A stretch of 36,124 bases of DNA from WHSW01 sp035296705 (GTDB lineage: Bacteria; Actinomycetota; Thermoleophilia; Solirubrobacterales; 70-9), in contig DATHAL010000044.1 in the NCBI GenBank assembly GCA_035296705.1, forward strand, positions 1 to 36,124, given 5' to 3'. The stretch's first letter is position 1. Each line of letters begins with the position of its first letter. The position numbers and the translations under genes are program-made. Below, piece after piece: positions 1 to 7,938 of this stretch. The notes beneath the pieces are model-generated. The model was not told the origin of the DNA. It worked only from the letters and a program-made list of their open reading frames with translations, and ran no database searches.

Positions 1-864
1 AGTGGCGGTGGGGTCCACATCCTCGATGCAGATCGAGAGGTAGATGCCGTACATGTCGGCGGGGTCGATCCCAAGCTCGAACGCTTCCTCGTTGATCGTC
101 ACCGCGTCGGGGACGTATGAGGCGTACACCAGGAGCTCCGGCTCCGAGTCCTTGAGCCGCTCGAGCTCGGTGCGGTAAGAGGGCTCGCCCTCGGTGTAGA
201 GGATCGAGTCGGTGACGGTGCCGCCGAGCTCCTCGAACCTCGAGTTGATGACCCGCTCGAACTCGGCCCCGTAGGGGTTGTTCGGCCCGAGGAACGCGAT
301 GTTCCGGTAGCCCGCGTCGTAGAGGGTGTCCGCGGCGAACCTGCCGGCGATGTCGTCGAGGGCGATCGACGAGAACGATGTCGGCCCGATCGCCTTAATG
401 TCCGTCGACGAGGAGCCGGGGTTGATCTGCACTACGCCCGCCTTGTCGAGGTACTTGCCGATCGCGATCGTCCGCGCCGAGAGGAACTCACCGATGACCA
501 CGGGCACCTTGTCGACGGAGACCAGCTTGCGAGCCGCCTGGACCGCCGCCACAGTGTCGCTCTGGGTGTCCTCGACGGTCACCGCGAGCTTCTTTCCGAG
601 CACGCCGTCACCGGAGTTGATCCGGTCGACAGCGAGCTCGGCACCGCGTACCTGGTCCTCGCCGATCGAGGCGCTGTCGCCTGTGGTCGGCGCCGCAACG
701 CCGATCTTCAGCTCACCCTGAAGGTCGGGGTTGACCTGGGCTGCCGTCTCGTCACCGGCGGCCCCTTCGTCGTCGTCATCGTCGCCGCAGGCGGCGAACG
801 AGAACGCGGCGATGATCGCGATCGCGAGCAGCGCCCCCCAGCGCAGCAAAGTAGTCCTCCGCAC
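1..864 (-). CDS. Branched-chain amino acid-type ABC transporter substrate-binding lipoprotein (partial)
   Basis: The 3' end lies outside the window; 288 codons are visible. I chose the GTG start at 864-862 because an AGGAGGAGG ribosome site lies just upstream and a signal peptide follows: RR at residues 2-3, a hydrophobic core, then lipobox FAAC with Cys26. An acidic linker (DDDDDE) precedes the mature domain. The opening IGVAAPTTGDSASIGEDQVRG and the later IAFLGPNNPYGAEFE region match the type I periplasmic fold of LivJ/urea/amide-binding proteins (Peripla_BP_6). It should be tethered outside the membrane and deliver its ligand to a Liv-type permease, probably encoded beyond the left edge. 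The ligand cannot be read from the sequence; amino acids, urea and short amides are all known for the family. Family confidence is high, substrate unknown. Confidence 0.9.
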   Translation of the reverse strand, partial: MRRTTLLRWGALLAIAIIAAFSFAACGDDDDDEGAAGDETAAQVNPDLQGELKIGVAAPTTGDSASIGEDQVRGAELAVDRINSGDGVLGKKLAVTVEDTQSDTVAAVQAARKLVSVDKVPVVIGEFLSARTIAIGKYLDKAGVVQINPGSSSTDIKAIGPTSFSSIALDDIAGRFAADTLYDAGYRNIAFLGPNNPYGAEFERVINSRFEELGGTVTDSILYTEGEPSYRTELERLKDSEPELLVYASYVPDAVTINEEAFELGIDPADMYGIYLSICIEDVDPTAT

Positions 865-915
865 GGCTCCTCCTCCTCTGCCAGACGCAGATCCGCACTT
901 CAGCGTTGACATGCG

Positions 916-944
916 AATCTACATGCAGCTTCGTATACCGTCAA
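916..944 (-). promoter_or_regulatory. Candidate sigma-70-type promoter for the binding-protein gene
   Basis: On the minus strand TTGACG (944-939) and TAGATT (921-916) are separated by exactly 17 bases. Transcription would start about 45 bases upstream of the GTG at 864. A GTATAC palindrome lies in the spacer. The match to consensus is good, but the call rests on pattern alone. Confidence 0.5.
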
Positions 945-1024
945 GTATGCCCCCTGCTCGTCTGGCCCAAACGAGCCGGGGCCGCTTCGAGCAGGCGTCG
1001 ACGCGCGGGTAAGTTCTCTGAGCT

Positions 1025-2626
1025 GTGAGCTGCGGTGAGGCAATCCTCCGCGCCCTTGCAGCGCATGGCGTGGATCACGTCTTCGGGATCCCCGGGACGC
1101 ACACGCTGGCGCTGCACGAGTCGCTGGCCGGCTCGTCGATCCGCCACATCGCTCCGCGCCACGAGCAGGGAGCCGGGTACGCCGCCGACGGCTACGCCCG
1201 GGCGTCGGGGCGGCCGGGGGTCTGCATCGTCACGACAGGTCCGGGGCTGACGAACCTTATGACGGCGGCCGCCACCGCCTATCACGACTCGGTTCCGCTG
1301 CTGATCATCACGCCGGGGATGCCATCGTTCGCCGAGGGTCGCGATGCCGGTTTCCTTCACCAGGTGAAGAGCCAGAGCGGCGCAATGGAGAACATCGTCC
1401 ACTGGAGTCGGCGGGTGGCGAGCGCGCGGGAGGCCGTCGATTCGATCGACGACGCCTTCGACCACTTCGCGAACGCGCGGCCGCGCCCCGTCCACATCGA
1501 GATCCCGATCGACGTCCTCGAGGCGGAGGCCCCCGAAGCCGGTGGCGACCCGGTTGAGCTGCGCGACCGGCGCCCGGTCGCCGACCAGGCGCAACTGCGG
1601 CTCGCCGCCGAGATCCTGTGCGAGGCGCGCGAGCCGTGGCTCCTGCTCGGCGGCGGATCCAGGGACGCGTCGCGGGAGGCGCGCGAGCTCGCCGAGCTGC
1701 TCGGCGCGGTCGTGGTGACGACGGTGAATGCCAAAGGCGTAGTCCCCGAATCCCACCCGCTCAGCATCGGCGCCTCGCTGCGCCTGGCACCGGCCCGGGA
1801 CGGCCTCGCCGCCGCCGACGCCGTGGTCGCGGTCGGCAGCGAGATCTCGGAGTCGGACCTCTGGACCTCCGACTTCTCGCTGGCAGGGAAGCTGGTGCGA
1901 ATAGACATCGACGCCGAGCAGCTGAGCAAAAACGCGTCTGCGGCGGCGGCGCTCCACGGCGACGCCGCAGGCGTGATGGCGGTGATAATCGGCGACCTGA
2001 AGGAGTCGTCTCCGGCACCGCGCAACGGAGCCGAGCGTGCGTCGGCGCTGCGATCGGAGCTCGAGGAGATCATCGCGCGCGACGGATCGGATTACCTCGA
2101 GCTCCACCGCGCGCTGCGCGCGAGCCTCGACGAGGACGCGATCGTCGCCGGGGACAGCTCGATGGTCACCTACTACGGGACGGTTCACCAGTTCCCGGTC
2201 GAGCGTCCGCGGTGCTTCCTCTATCCGGTCGGCTACGCGACGCTCGGCTACTCGCTCCCCGCGGCGATCGGGGCGAAGCTGGCCTTGCCGGAGCGCCAGG
2301 TGGTCGCAATCGACGGCGACGGCGGCTTCCTGTTCACGGCGACCGAGATCGCCACCGCGGTCGAGCTCGGCCTGCCGATCCCGATCATCCTCTTCGACAA
2401 CCGAGGCTACGGCGAGATCCGCGCCGAGATGCTCGCCCGCGGCGCCGAGCCGGTCGGGGTCGACCTCGCCCCGGTCGACTTCGCGGCGCTGAGCCGGGCG
2501 CTCGGCGGCAGGGGCGTGACGGTCGATGACGCCGACGCCCTGTCGGCGGCCGTGGCCGAAACGCTCCACGCGGATCGGCCGACGTTGATCGCGATCAATG
2601 GGCCAGTGCGCTCCGCTTCGGCCTAG
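1025..2626 (+). CDS. ThDP-dependent enzyme resembling 5-guanidino-2-oxopentanoate (2-ketoarginine) decarboxylase
   Basis: A 533-residue member of the acetolactate synthase/pyruvate decarboxylase superfamily. The N-terminal Pyr domain has FGIPGTHT (20-27) and RHEQGAGYAADGYAR, with the cofactor-activating Glu47. The C-terminal PP domain has the GDG...DN magnesium-diphosphate motif at about residues 430-458. The FGIPG-HT, LAGSSIRH and PRHEQGAG strings resemble AruI, which decarboxylates 2-ketoarginine to 4-guanidinobutyraldehyde in the arginine transaminase pathway; this is from memory of the family and needs a phylogeny. The ureohydrolase at 3556 would suit the end of that pathway. Start is GTG at 1025; the ribosome site is weak but the conserved N-terminus fixes it within a few codons. 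Alternatives are another 2-oxoacid decarboxylase or an acetolactate synthase-like enzyme. Fold certain, substrate tentative. Confidence 0.85.
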   Translation: MSCGEAILRALAAHGVDHVFGIPGTHTLALHESLAGSSIRHIAPRHEQGAGYAADGYARASGRPGVCIVTTGPGLTNLMTAAATAYHDSVPLLIITPGMPSFAEGRDAGFLHQVKSQSGAMENIVHWSRRVASAREAVDSIDDAFDHFANARPRPVHIEIPIDVLEAEAPEAGGDPVELRDRRPVADQAQLRLAAEILCEAREPWLLLGGGSRDASREARELAELLGAVVVTTVNAKGVVPESHPLSIGASLRLAPARDGLAAADAVVAVGSEISESDLWTSDFSLAGKLVRIDIDAEQLSKNASAAAALHGDAAGVMAVIIGDLKESSPAPRNGAERASALRSELEEIIARDGSDYLELHRALRASLDEDAIVAGDSSMVTYYGTVHQFPVERPRCFLYPVGYATLGYSLPAAIGAKLALPERQVVAIDGDGGFLFTATEIATAVELGLPIPIILFDNRGYGEIRAEMLARGAEPVGVDLAPVDFAALSRALGGRGVTVDDADALSAAVAETLHADRPTLIAINGPVRSASA

Positions 2627-2639
2627 GGCCGGCCTCCAC

Positions 2640-3485
2640 TCACGCAGCGATCATTGCGACCCCGATCAGGGCGGCGACTGCTCCCAGCCGCTGGGCGCGC
2701 CGCAGCCGCTCACCGAGGACGAAGCGCGCCAGCAGGATGGTCGCCACCGGGTAAAGCGACCCGACCACCGAGACGAGGCTCAGCAGGCCCTCGTTCGTCG
2801 CGGCGGCGAACATAAGGGTGGCCGCGGATGCGAGCACGCCGACGAAGGCCAGGTCGCGCCAGTCTGAAGCGCGCAGCAACGAGGGGCGGACCCCGAACAG
2901 GAGCGCTCCGACTGCGAGCATCGCGAACACGGTGGACCTGTTGATGAAGACCGCGGGCACGACGTCCCCGCGGCTGCTCGCGGCATCCATCAGCACGTAG
3001 AAGCTGCCGATCCCGAGTGCCCCGAGCATTGCCATCCCGACCCCGGTCGCGATCGCGCGGCCCTCGCTCGACGCTCGGTTCGGTTGAAGCGAGATCAGGA
3101 CAACACCCGCGATCGCAAGCGAGACGCCGATCGCCTGTAGCGCTGTCGGCCGGTCTCCGCCGGCGAGCCCGATGACGACGGGGATCAGCACCCCGGTGGC
3201 CGAGATCGGTGCCGCCGCTCCCATCGCGCCGGTCGACAGGGCGCGGTAGTAGGCAGCGAGCCCGAGCACCTGCGACGCCCCGGCGAGCGCGGAGTAGAGC
3301 ACGAACTCGGCTCCGCCGATCTCGCCACCGGCGATCAGGAACGCCGCGGCGATCACGGGAAGCGCGGCGAGCTGCGAGGCCGCGATCACCGTCAGCACCG
3401 GCAGGCGGCGGCTTCGCAGCCCGCCGATGAAATCGCCGGTGCCCCAACCGAGGCTCGCGCCGAGCGCCAGGGCGAAGGCCAGCAC
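2640..3485 (-). CDS. EamA/DMT-superfamily permease
   Basis: About 281 residues, almost entirely hydrophobic, with roughly ten predicted membrane helices in two EamA-type halves. The N-terminal half starts LGWGTGDFIGGLRSRR, and a GLAAYYRAL motif typical of the drug/metabolite transporter superfamily follows. The second half ends VVGSLYPVATILLARFVLGERLR, the usual EamA closing signature. The start is GTG at 3485-3483, with GGGAG upstream and the first helix immediately after; the longer in-frame extension is Arg/Ser-rich and not membrane-like. It is convergent with the ThDP gene (13 bases between the ends) and divergent from the ureohydrolase. It probably imports or exports a small metabolite of the neighbouring pathway, but the substrate cannot be inferred. 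Confidence 0.85.
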   Translation of the reverse strand: MLAFALALGASLGWGTGDFIGGLRSRRLPVLTVIAASQLAALPVIAAAFLIAGGEIGGAEFVLYSALAGASQVLGLAAYYRALSTGAMGAAAPISATGVLIPVVIGLAGGDRPTALQAIGVSLAIAGVVLISLQPNRASSEGRAIATGVGMAMLGALGIGSFYVLMDAASSRGDVVPAVFINRSTVFAMLAVGALLFGVRPSLLRASDWRDLAFVGVLASAATLMFAAATNEGLLSLVSVVGSLYPVATILLARFVLGERLRRAQRLGAVAALIGVAMIAA

Positions 3486-3511
3486 CGGCGCAGTCTCCCG
3501 TATCCCGCGGC

Positions 3512-3528
3512 CCGCACTTGCGGTGCGG
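3512..3528. repeat. Inverted repeat between divergent permease and ureohydrolase genes
   Basis: CCGCAC and GTGCGG arms flank TTGCG in the 70-base intergenic region. This could be an operator for the divergent pair or a chance hairpin in GC-rich DNA. Confidence 0.25.
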
Positions 3529-3555
3529 TTTCCGATCGCGCAAGATGCCCGAGCT

Positions 3556-4515
3556 ATGAGCGGCCCCGATCCCGTCGGCCAGGTGGACGCCTTCGCCGTG
3601 CCGCGCTTCGCGGGGTTGCGCACCTTCGCCCGTCTCCCGCGCGCAGACGACGTCGACCGGCTGGACGTCGCGGTGCTCGGCGCGCCCTTCGACGGCGGCG
3701 CCACGTTCCGCCCGGGCTCGCGCTTCGGGCCGGCCGCGATCCGCGAGGCCTCGGCGCTCCTGCGTCCCTACAGCGAGCCACTCGACGTCTCGCCGTTCGC
3801 AGAGGCGCAGGTGGCCGACGCGGGCGACGCCGGGGCGAACCCGTTCGACATCCCCGAGGCCCACGGGGCGATCGAGCGGGAGGCGACCGCGCTGCACAAC
3901 GGCGGCGCGGCGGTCCTCGGCCTTGGCGGTGACCATTCGGTCGCGCTTGCCTTCCTGCGGGCGGCGGCCCGCCGCCACGGCCAGCTCTCGCTGCTGCAGC
4001 TGGACGCGCACACCGACACGTGGGACGCCTACTACGGCGCGAAGGTGACCCACGGGACGATCTTCCGCCGCGCGGCGGAGGAGGGGCTCATCGATCCGTC
4101 GCGGTCGGTCCAGATCGGGCTGCGCGGCTCGGTCTACGCAAGCGCGGATTACGAGGAGAACCGTGAGCTCGGCTTCCACACGCTCCTCGCGCGCGAGCTC
4201 GATGACTCAGGCGTCGAGGGAGCGGCTGCACTGGCGCGGCAGCACCTCACGCTCCCGACCTACGTCACGGTCGATGTGGACGTCCTCGATCCGGCGTTCG
4301 CGCCCGGCACGGGAACACCGGAATCGGGCGGGCTGACGCCCCGCGAGCTGCTCGCGATCCTGCGCGCGCTCGCCGGCGGCCCGCGCATCGTCTCGGCGGA
4401 CGTGGTCGAGGTCTCGCCGTCTTATGACCCGGCCGGCGTGACCGCGCTCGCGGCGGCAAACGTCGCCTACGACCTCGTCTGCCTGCTCGTCTTGGCGCGC
4501 CGGCAGGCCGGCTGA
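3556..4515 (+). CDS. Ureohydrolase (agmatinase/guanidinobutyrase family)
   Basis: A 319-residue ureohydrolase with the complete binuclear manganese site: GGDHS (124-128, His127), DAHTD (150-154, Asp150, His152, Asp154) and VDVDVLDP (Asp240, Asp242). The family hydrolyses guanidino groups to urea plus an amine: arginine, agmatine, 4-guanidinobutyrate, 3-guanidinopropionate, or guanidine itself in some recent members. GTGTPESGGLT is typical of the agmatinase/guanidinobutyrase branch. ATG at 3556 is preferred because the longer in-frame reading has no family-like sequence before MSGPDP. The gene lies between an AruI-like ThDP gene and an ABC/DUF1989 operon, which favours a guanidino-acid substrate. 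Chemistry is near certain; the exact substrate is not. Confidence 0.9.
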   Translation: MSGPDPVGQVDAFAVPRFAGLRTFARLPRADDVDRLDVAVLGAPFDGGATFRPGSRFGPAAIREASALLRPYSEPLDVSPFAEAQVADAGDAGANPFDIPEAHGAIEREATALHNGGAAVLGLGGDHSVALAFLRAAARRHGQLSLLQLDAHTDTWDAYYGAKVTHGTIFRRAAEEGLIDPSRSVQIGLRGSVYASADYEENRELGFHTLLARELDDSGVEGAAALARQHLTLPTYVTVDVDVLDPAFAPGTGTPESGGLTPRELLAILRALAGGPRIVSADVVEVSPSYDPAGVTALAAANVAYDLVCLLVLARRQAG

Positions 4516-4552
4516 CGCTCGCGGCATCGCTTCTCACTATGTAAAAGGCGGT

Positions 4553-4580
4553 TTGACAATGCGGACGGCGGAAATAACAT
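4553..4580 (+). promoter_or_regulatory. Candidate promoter of the ABC transporter/DUF1989 operon
   Basis: A perfect -35 TTGACA (4553-4558) is followed after 16 bases by TAACAT (4575-4580). The predicted start leaves a leader of about 40 bases, with GGAGGAA just before the ATG at 4626. That is too short for a full guanidine riboswitch. Confidence 0.5.
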
Positions 4581-4625
4581 GCCTGACGCTCTAGGACCGA
4601 GGCGCTGAGGCGAGGAGGAACGACC

Positions 4626-5642
4626 ATGGCAAAGCGGCTGGCGACGGCACTAACGCTCCTCGCTGCACTCATGGCGCTCGGAGTCGCGGGGTGCGGAGGG
4701 GACGACGACTCCGAATCGGCGTCGGGCGATTCGAGCACGATCAGCCTCGCGTTCTCGACCTGGAACGGGTACGCGGGCCTCGTCATCGGCGTCGAGAGCG
4801 GCATCTTCGAGGAGGAGGGGCTCGACGTCAGCTACGACGTGATCGAGGATCCCGTGCAGCGGTTCAACGCCTTCAAGGCGGGCGAGTTCGACGCGGTCGC
4901 GACCACCCCGGACACCTTCTCGCGCAACTGGGCGAGGGCGATCGAGACCGTCCAGGTGCTGCCGGTCGACCGCTCGCTTGGCGGCGATGGGATCGTCGCC
5001 GGGACTGACGTCACCGACGTCGCCGGCCTCGAGGGTGAGACGGTGGCGGTGAGCCAGGGCTCGACGAGCCAGTGGTTCCTCGGCTACGTCCTGGAGGACA
5101 ACGGGCTCTCGCTCGACGACGTCGAGCAGGCGAACCTGACCGCCGCGGATGCGGGGGCTGCCTTCGCCGCCGGCCGCGTCCCCGTCGCCGTCACCTGGGA
5201 GCCGTGGCTCACCCGAGCGGAGAAGAACCCCGACGGGCACGTGCTCGTCTCGACGGAGGACTACCCGGACATCATCACCGACGGCGTTGCGTTCTCGCCC
5301 GACTACGTCGAGGAGAACCCGGAGACGGTCCAGAAGTTCGTCGACGCCTACGGCAAGGTCATGGACATGGTCGAGTCCGATCCGGACAAGGCGTTCGGCT
5401 ACGCCAGCGACTACCTCGGCCAGTCCGTGGCCGACATCAAGGCGACGCTCAAGACGGTGCCGCTGCTGACGCTGGAGGAGGGCGCCGAGTTCTACGGCAC
5501 CGCCGACAGCCCCGGGCCGGCCTACGATGTGTTCACGCAGTCGGGGGAGTTCTGGGAGTCGATCGGCGAAGCGGACGAGGTCGCGAACGCAGACGATGCG
5601 ATTGACCCGAGCTTCATCAACGAAGCCGTCGGGCAGTCCTAG
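4626..5642 (+). CDS. NMT1/SsuA/TauA-type ABC substrate-binding lipoprotein
   Basis: 338 residues with a lipoprotein signal ending VAGC (Cys23), then a Gly/Asp/Ser-rich linker and a type II periplasmic binding domain. Family marks are the opening STWNGYAGLVIGVESGIFEEEGLDV, FKAGEFDAVATTPDTF, and the VTWEPWLTRAEKNPDGHVL segment. A strong ribosome site (GAGGAGGAA) precedes the ATG. It is the first gene of an operon with a matching permease and ATPase. NMT1-type systems carry sulfonates, nitrate, pyrimidine precursors or, in guanidine-riboswitch operons, guanidine-like compounds. The co-transcribed DUF1989 gene points to the last type, but no ligand-specific residue can be named. Confidence 0.92.
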   Translation: MAKRLATALTLLAALMALGVAGCGGDDDSESASGDSSTISLAFSTWNGYAGLVIGVESGIFEEEGLDVSYDVIEDPVQRFNAFKAGEFDAVATTPDTFSRNWARAIETVQVLPVDRSLGGDGIVAGTDVTDVAGLEGETVAVSQGSTSQWFLGYVLEDNGLSLDDVEQANLTAADAGAAFAAGRVPVAVTWEPWLTRAEKNPDGHVLVSTEDYPDIITDGVAFSPDYVEENPETVQKFVDAYGKVMDMVESDPDKAFGYASDYLGQSVADIKATLKTVPLLTLEEGAEFYGTADSPGPAYDVFTQSGEFWESIGEADEVANADDAIDPSFINEAVGQS

Positions 5643-6504
5643 CACGGCGCCTCCCCCGACGCCGCTTCCGGCCCGAGGGCCGGCCGCGGACGAGGGCGTT
5701 CCCGCCCGTGGCCGGCGCTACCTCGATCCGAAGGAGCCGATCTCCCGCTCGTTCGCGATGGGCCTCTCGCTGGCCAGCGCCGTGCTCGTGCTCGGCGCCT
5801 GGTCGATCCTCTCCTACAGCGGGATCGTCGAGGCGTTCTTCCTCCCGACGCCCTCGACTGTGGCGAGCGCGCTGTACGACATGTTCGCCCACGAGGACTT
5901 CCTCTCCGACGTCTGGGCGAGCGCCTTGCGCATCCTGCTCGGCTTCCTGCTCGCGGCAATCGTGGCCGTCCCGCTCGGGATCGCGATCGGCTCCTACAGG
6001 GCCGCCCAGGCATTCTTCGAGCCCGGGATCGCGGCGATCCGCTACATGCCGGCGTCGGCGTTCATCCCCCTGCTGATCATCTGGTTCGGGATCGGCGAGA
6101 ACGAGAAGGTGGCGGTGATCTTCATCGGCACCTTCTTCCCGCTCGCGCTGATGGTCGCCGACGTCTCCGCCAACATCTCGAAGGAGCTCCTCAACATCTC
6201 CTACACGCTCGGGGCCTCACGCTCGCAGGTGTTCAGGAAGGTGCTCCTGCCCGCCTGCTGGCCGGGCGTGGTCGACAACCTGCGAATCGGCATCGGCTGG
6301 GCCTGGACGTATTTGATCGTCGCCGAGCTCGTCGCCGCCCAAACCGGGATCGGCTACGTGATCCTGACCGCGAGCCGGTTCGGCGAGACCGAGAAGATCA
6401 TCGGGGGGATCCTCACGATCGGGGCCCTCGGATTGCTGACCGACGCGTTCTTCCGCCGGCTGTACAAGACGCTGTTCCCATACGCGGAGCGTGTCGCCAG
6501 ATGA
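5596..6504 (+). CDS. ABC transporter permease (SsuC/TauC family)
   Basis: A BPD_transp_1-type inner-membrane subunit with about six helices. The cytoplasmic coupling loop, ending in LGASRSQVFRKVLLPACWPG, is the EAA motif that contacts the ATPase. Upstream, FFLPTPSTVASALYDMF is the usual SsuC/TauC N-terminal periplasmic signature. The start is uncertain: ATG at 5596 gives 302 residues but overlaps the binding-protein gene by 47 bases, while ATG 5758 gives 248 residues beginning directly at the first helix. No ATG, GTG or TTG occurs in frame between 5605 and 5757. A Pro/Ala-rich N-terminal tail would be the price of the longer form. Its stop overlaps the ATPase start (ATGA), indicating translational coupling. 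Confidence 0.88.
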   Translation: MRLTRASSTKPSGSPSTAPPPTPLPARGPAADEGVPARGRRYLDPKEPISRSFAMGLSLASAVLVLGAWSILSYSGIVEAFFLPTPSTVASALYDMFAHEDFLSDVWASALRILLGFLLAAIVAVPLGIAIGSYRAAQAFFEPGIAAIRYMPASAFIPLLIIWFGIGENEKVAVIFIGTFFPLALMVADVSANISKELLNISYTLGASRSQVFRKVLLPACWPGVVDNLRIGIGWAWTYLIVAELVAAQTGIGYVILTASRFGETEKIIGGILTIGALGLLTDAFFRRLYKTLFPYAERVAR

Positions 6505-7292
6505 GCGCGATCGCCGCCCGCGACATCTCGATGGTCTTCCAGACGCGCCGCGGGACGGTGACCGCGCTCGACGAGGTCTCGCTCGAGATCCCGGACGCCA
6601 GCTTCGCCTGCATCGTCGGCGCCTCCGGCTGCGGCAAGTCGACGTTGCTCAACATCATGGCGGGGCTGATGCGCCCGACCCACGGGACGGTCACGGTGGA
6701 CGAGCGTCCCGTCGAGGGGCCGGGCGCGGAGCGGGGGATGGTGTTTCAGTCCTACACCCTCTTCCCCTGGCTGCGGGTCCGCGAGAACATCGAGTTCGGG
6801 CCCGAGCTGCAGGGGCGCTCCAAGGAGGAGCGTCGCGAGATCTCCGGCCGGCTGCTCGAGGAGATGAAGCTCTCGGAGTTCGCGGGCGCGTACCCGCGCG
6901 AGCTCTCCGGCGGGATGAAGCAGCGGGTTGCGATCGCCCGTGCCCTCGCCAACGATCCCGAGGTCCTCCTGATGGACGAGCCGTTCGGCGCGCTCGACGC
7001 GCTCACCCGTGCGTCGCAGCAGCGCTTTCTGACGGGGATCTGGGAGCAGCACCGTCGGACGATCGCCTTCGTCACCCACGACATCGAGGAGGCGGTCTTC
7101 CTCGCAGACATGGTGTTCGTGATGACGCCGCGACCGGGCAAGATCCGGGATGTGGTCCGGATCGACATCCCGCGGCCGCGCGGGCTCGAGGACATGGACA
7201 GCCAGCGCTTCGGGGAGCTCAAGCGCAAGATCTTCTCGCTCATCTTCGAGCACGAGGAGGAGGAAGCCCCGCACGCGCCGGTTCCCGCCTAG
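6501..7292 (+). CDS. ABC transporter ATP-binding protein (SsuB/TauB family)
   Basis: 263 residues with all motifs of a functional ABC ATPase: Walker A GASGCGKST (40-48), Q-loop Gln83, signature LSGGM (135-139), Walker B LLMDEP (156-161) and H-loop His193. The sequence MVFQSYTLFPWLRVRENI is characteristic of nitrate/sulfonate/taurine-type ATPases. It energises import together with the preceding permease and lipoprotein. A four-base overlap with the permease and only three bases before the DUF1989 gene make one transcription unit. The tail is acidic and ends in a short Pro/Ala stretch, probably unstructured. Confidence 0.95.
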   Translation: MSAIAARDISMVFQTRRGTVTALDEVSLEIPDASFACIVGASGCGKSTLLNIMAGLMRPTHGTVTVDERPVEGPGAERGMVFQSYTLFPWLRVRENIEFGPELQGRSKEERREISGRLLEEMKLSEFAGAYPRELSGGMKQRVAIARALANDPEVLLMDEPFGALDALTRASQQRFLTGIWEQHRRTIAFVTHDIEEAVFLADMVFVMTPRPGKIRDVVRIDIPRPRGLEDMDSQRFGELKRKIFSLIFEHEEEEAPHAPVPA

Positions 7293-7295
7293 ACG

Positions 7296-7898
7296 ATGGG
7301 AGCCGGTGAGCACGTCCACGTGCCGGCCCGCGAGGGCCGAGCGGTCGAGGTCGGGGCCGGGCGCGCCTTTCGTGTGATCGATGTCGAGGGCGAGCAGGTC
7401 GCGGACCTGTTCGCGTTCTGCGTCGATGACGTCACCGAGTACGCGAGCGCCGAGCACACGCGGGCGTACGTGGACCGCCTCTTTCCCCGCGTCGGCGAGC
7501 AGTTCGTGACCAACCGCAGGCGGCCGCTCCTGCGCTTCGAGGAAGACCGGACCCCCGGCGTCCACGACATGCTCTGCGCCGCGTGTGACCCGACCCGCTA
7601 CACCGGCCTCGGGGTGGAGGGCTGGCACGCCTCCTGTCAGGAGAACCTGCAGCGGGCGATGGCCGAGCGCGGCTTCGAACGGGTCGAGGTGCCGCAGTCG
7701 ATCAACCTGTTCATGAACATTCCGGTGGGCGCGGATGGCTCGCTCGGCTGGGAGCCAGCGCCCACGAAGCCGGGCGACGCGGTGACGATGCGAGCGGAGC
7801 TCGACTGCTACGTCGTCGTCTCGGCCTGCCCGCAGGACATCGTCCCGATCAACGGCCGCAACCCGACCTCGATCGAGATCGAGCTGCTCGAGGGCTAA
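7296..7898 (+). CDS. DUF1989 (urea carboxylase-associated / carboxyguanidine deiminase-like) protein
   Basis: 200 residues. The C-terminal SACPQDIVPINGRNPTSIEIE segment is the hallmark of DUF1989. Likely metal ligands are visible: His90, Cys94 and Cys97 in VHDMLCAAC, His111 and Cys114 in GWHASC, and Cys178. Paired DUF1989 proteins are known as carboxyguanidine deiminase subunits (CgdA/CgdB), acting with guanidine carboxylase and allophanate hydrolase. Here there is only one copy and neither partner enzyme is in the window, so a related deiminase/hydrolase activity on the imported compound is more likely than the classical role. It starts three bases after the ATPase stop in the same operon. 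Family assignment is strong; activity is inferred. Confidence 0.88.
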   Translation: MGAGEHVHVPAREGRAVEVGAGRAFRVIDVEGEQVADLFAFCVDDVTEYASAEHTRAYVDRLFPRVGEQFVTNRRRPLLRFEEDRTPGVHDMLCAACDPTRYTGLGVEGWHASCQENLQRAMAERGFERVEVPQSINLFMNIPVGADGSLGWEPAPTKPGDAVTMRAELDCYVVVSACPQDIVPINGRNPTSIEIELLEG

Positions 7899-7938
7899 GT
7901 CAGCCCGGCGTGTGGACCGTCAGCCCGGCGCGTGGACC
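7899..7938. repeat. Tandem 20-bp duplication at the end of the DJ-1/PfpI gene
   Basis: Two adjacent 20-base units (7899-7918 and 7919-7938) differ at one position. The unit contains the last six codons and stop of the minus-strand DJ-1/PfpI gene, so a second copy of its tail lies just beyond the stop, between two convergent genes. This looks like a replication-slippage duplication. Confidence 0.85.

Noticed and set aside
941..2569. Long minus-strand reading frame opposite the ThDP gene
   Set aside because: Arg/Asp/Val-rich antisense product without motifs, typical of GC-rich DNA opposite a real gene with clear ThDP motifs.
4516..4625. Guanidine-I (ykkC) riboswitch upstream of the ABC/DUF1989 operon
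   Set aside because: ACGGCGG and CTAGGACCGAG fragments recall riboswitch pieces, but they are in the wrong order, the 5' half is absent and the predicted leader is only about 40 bases.
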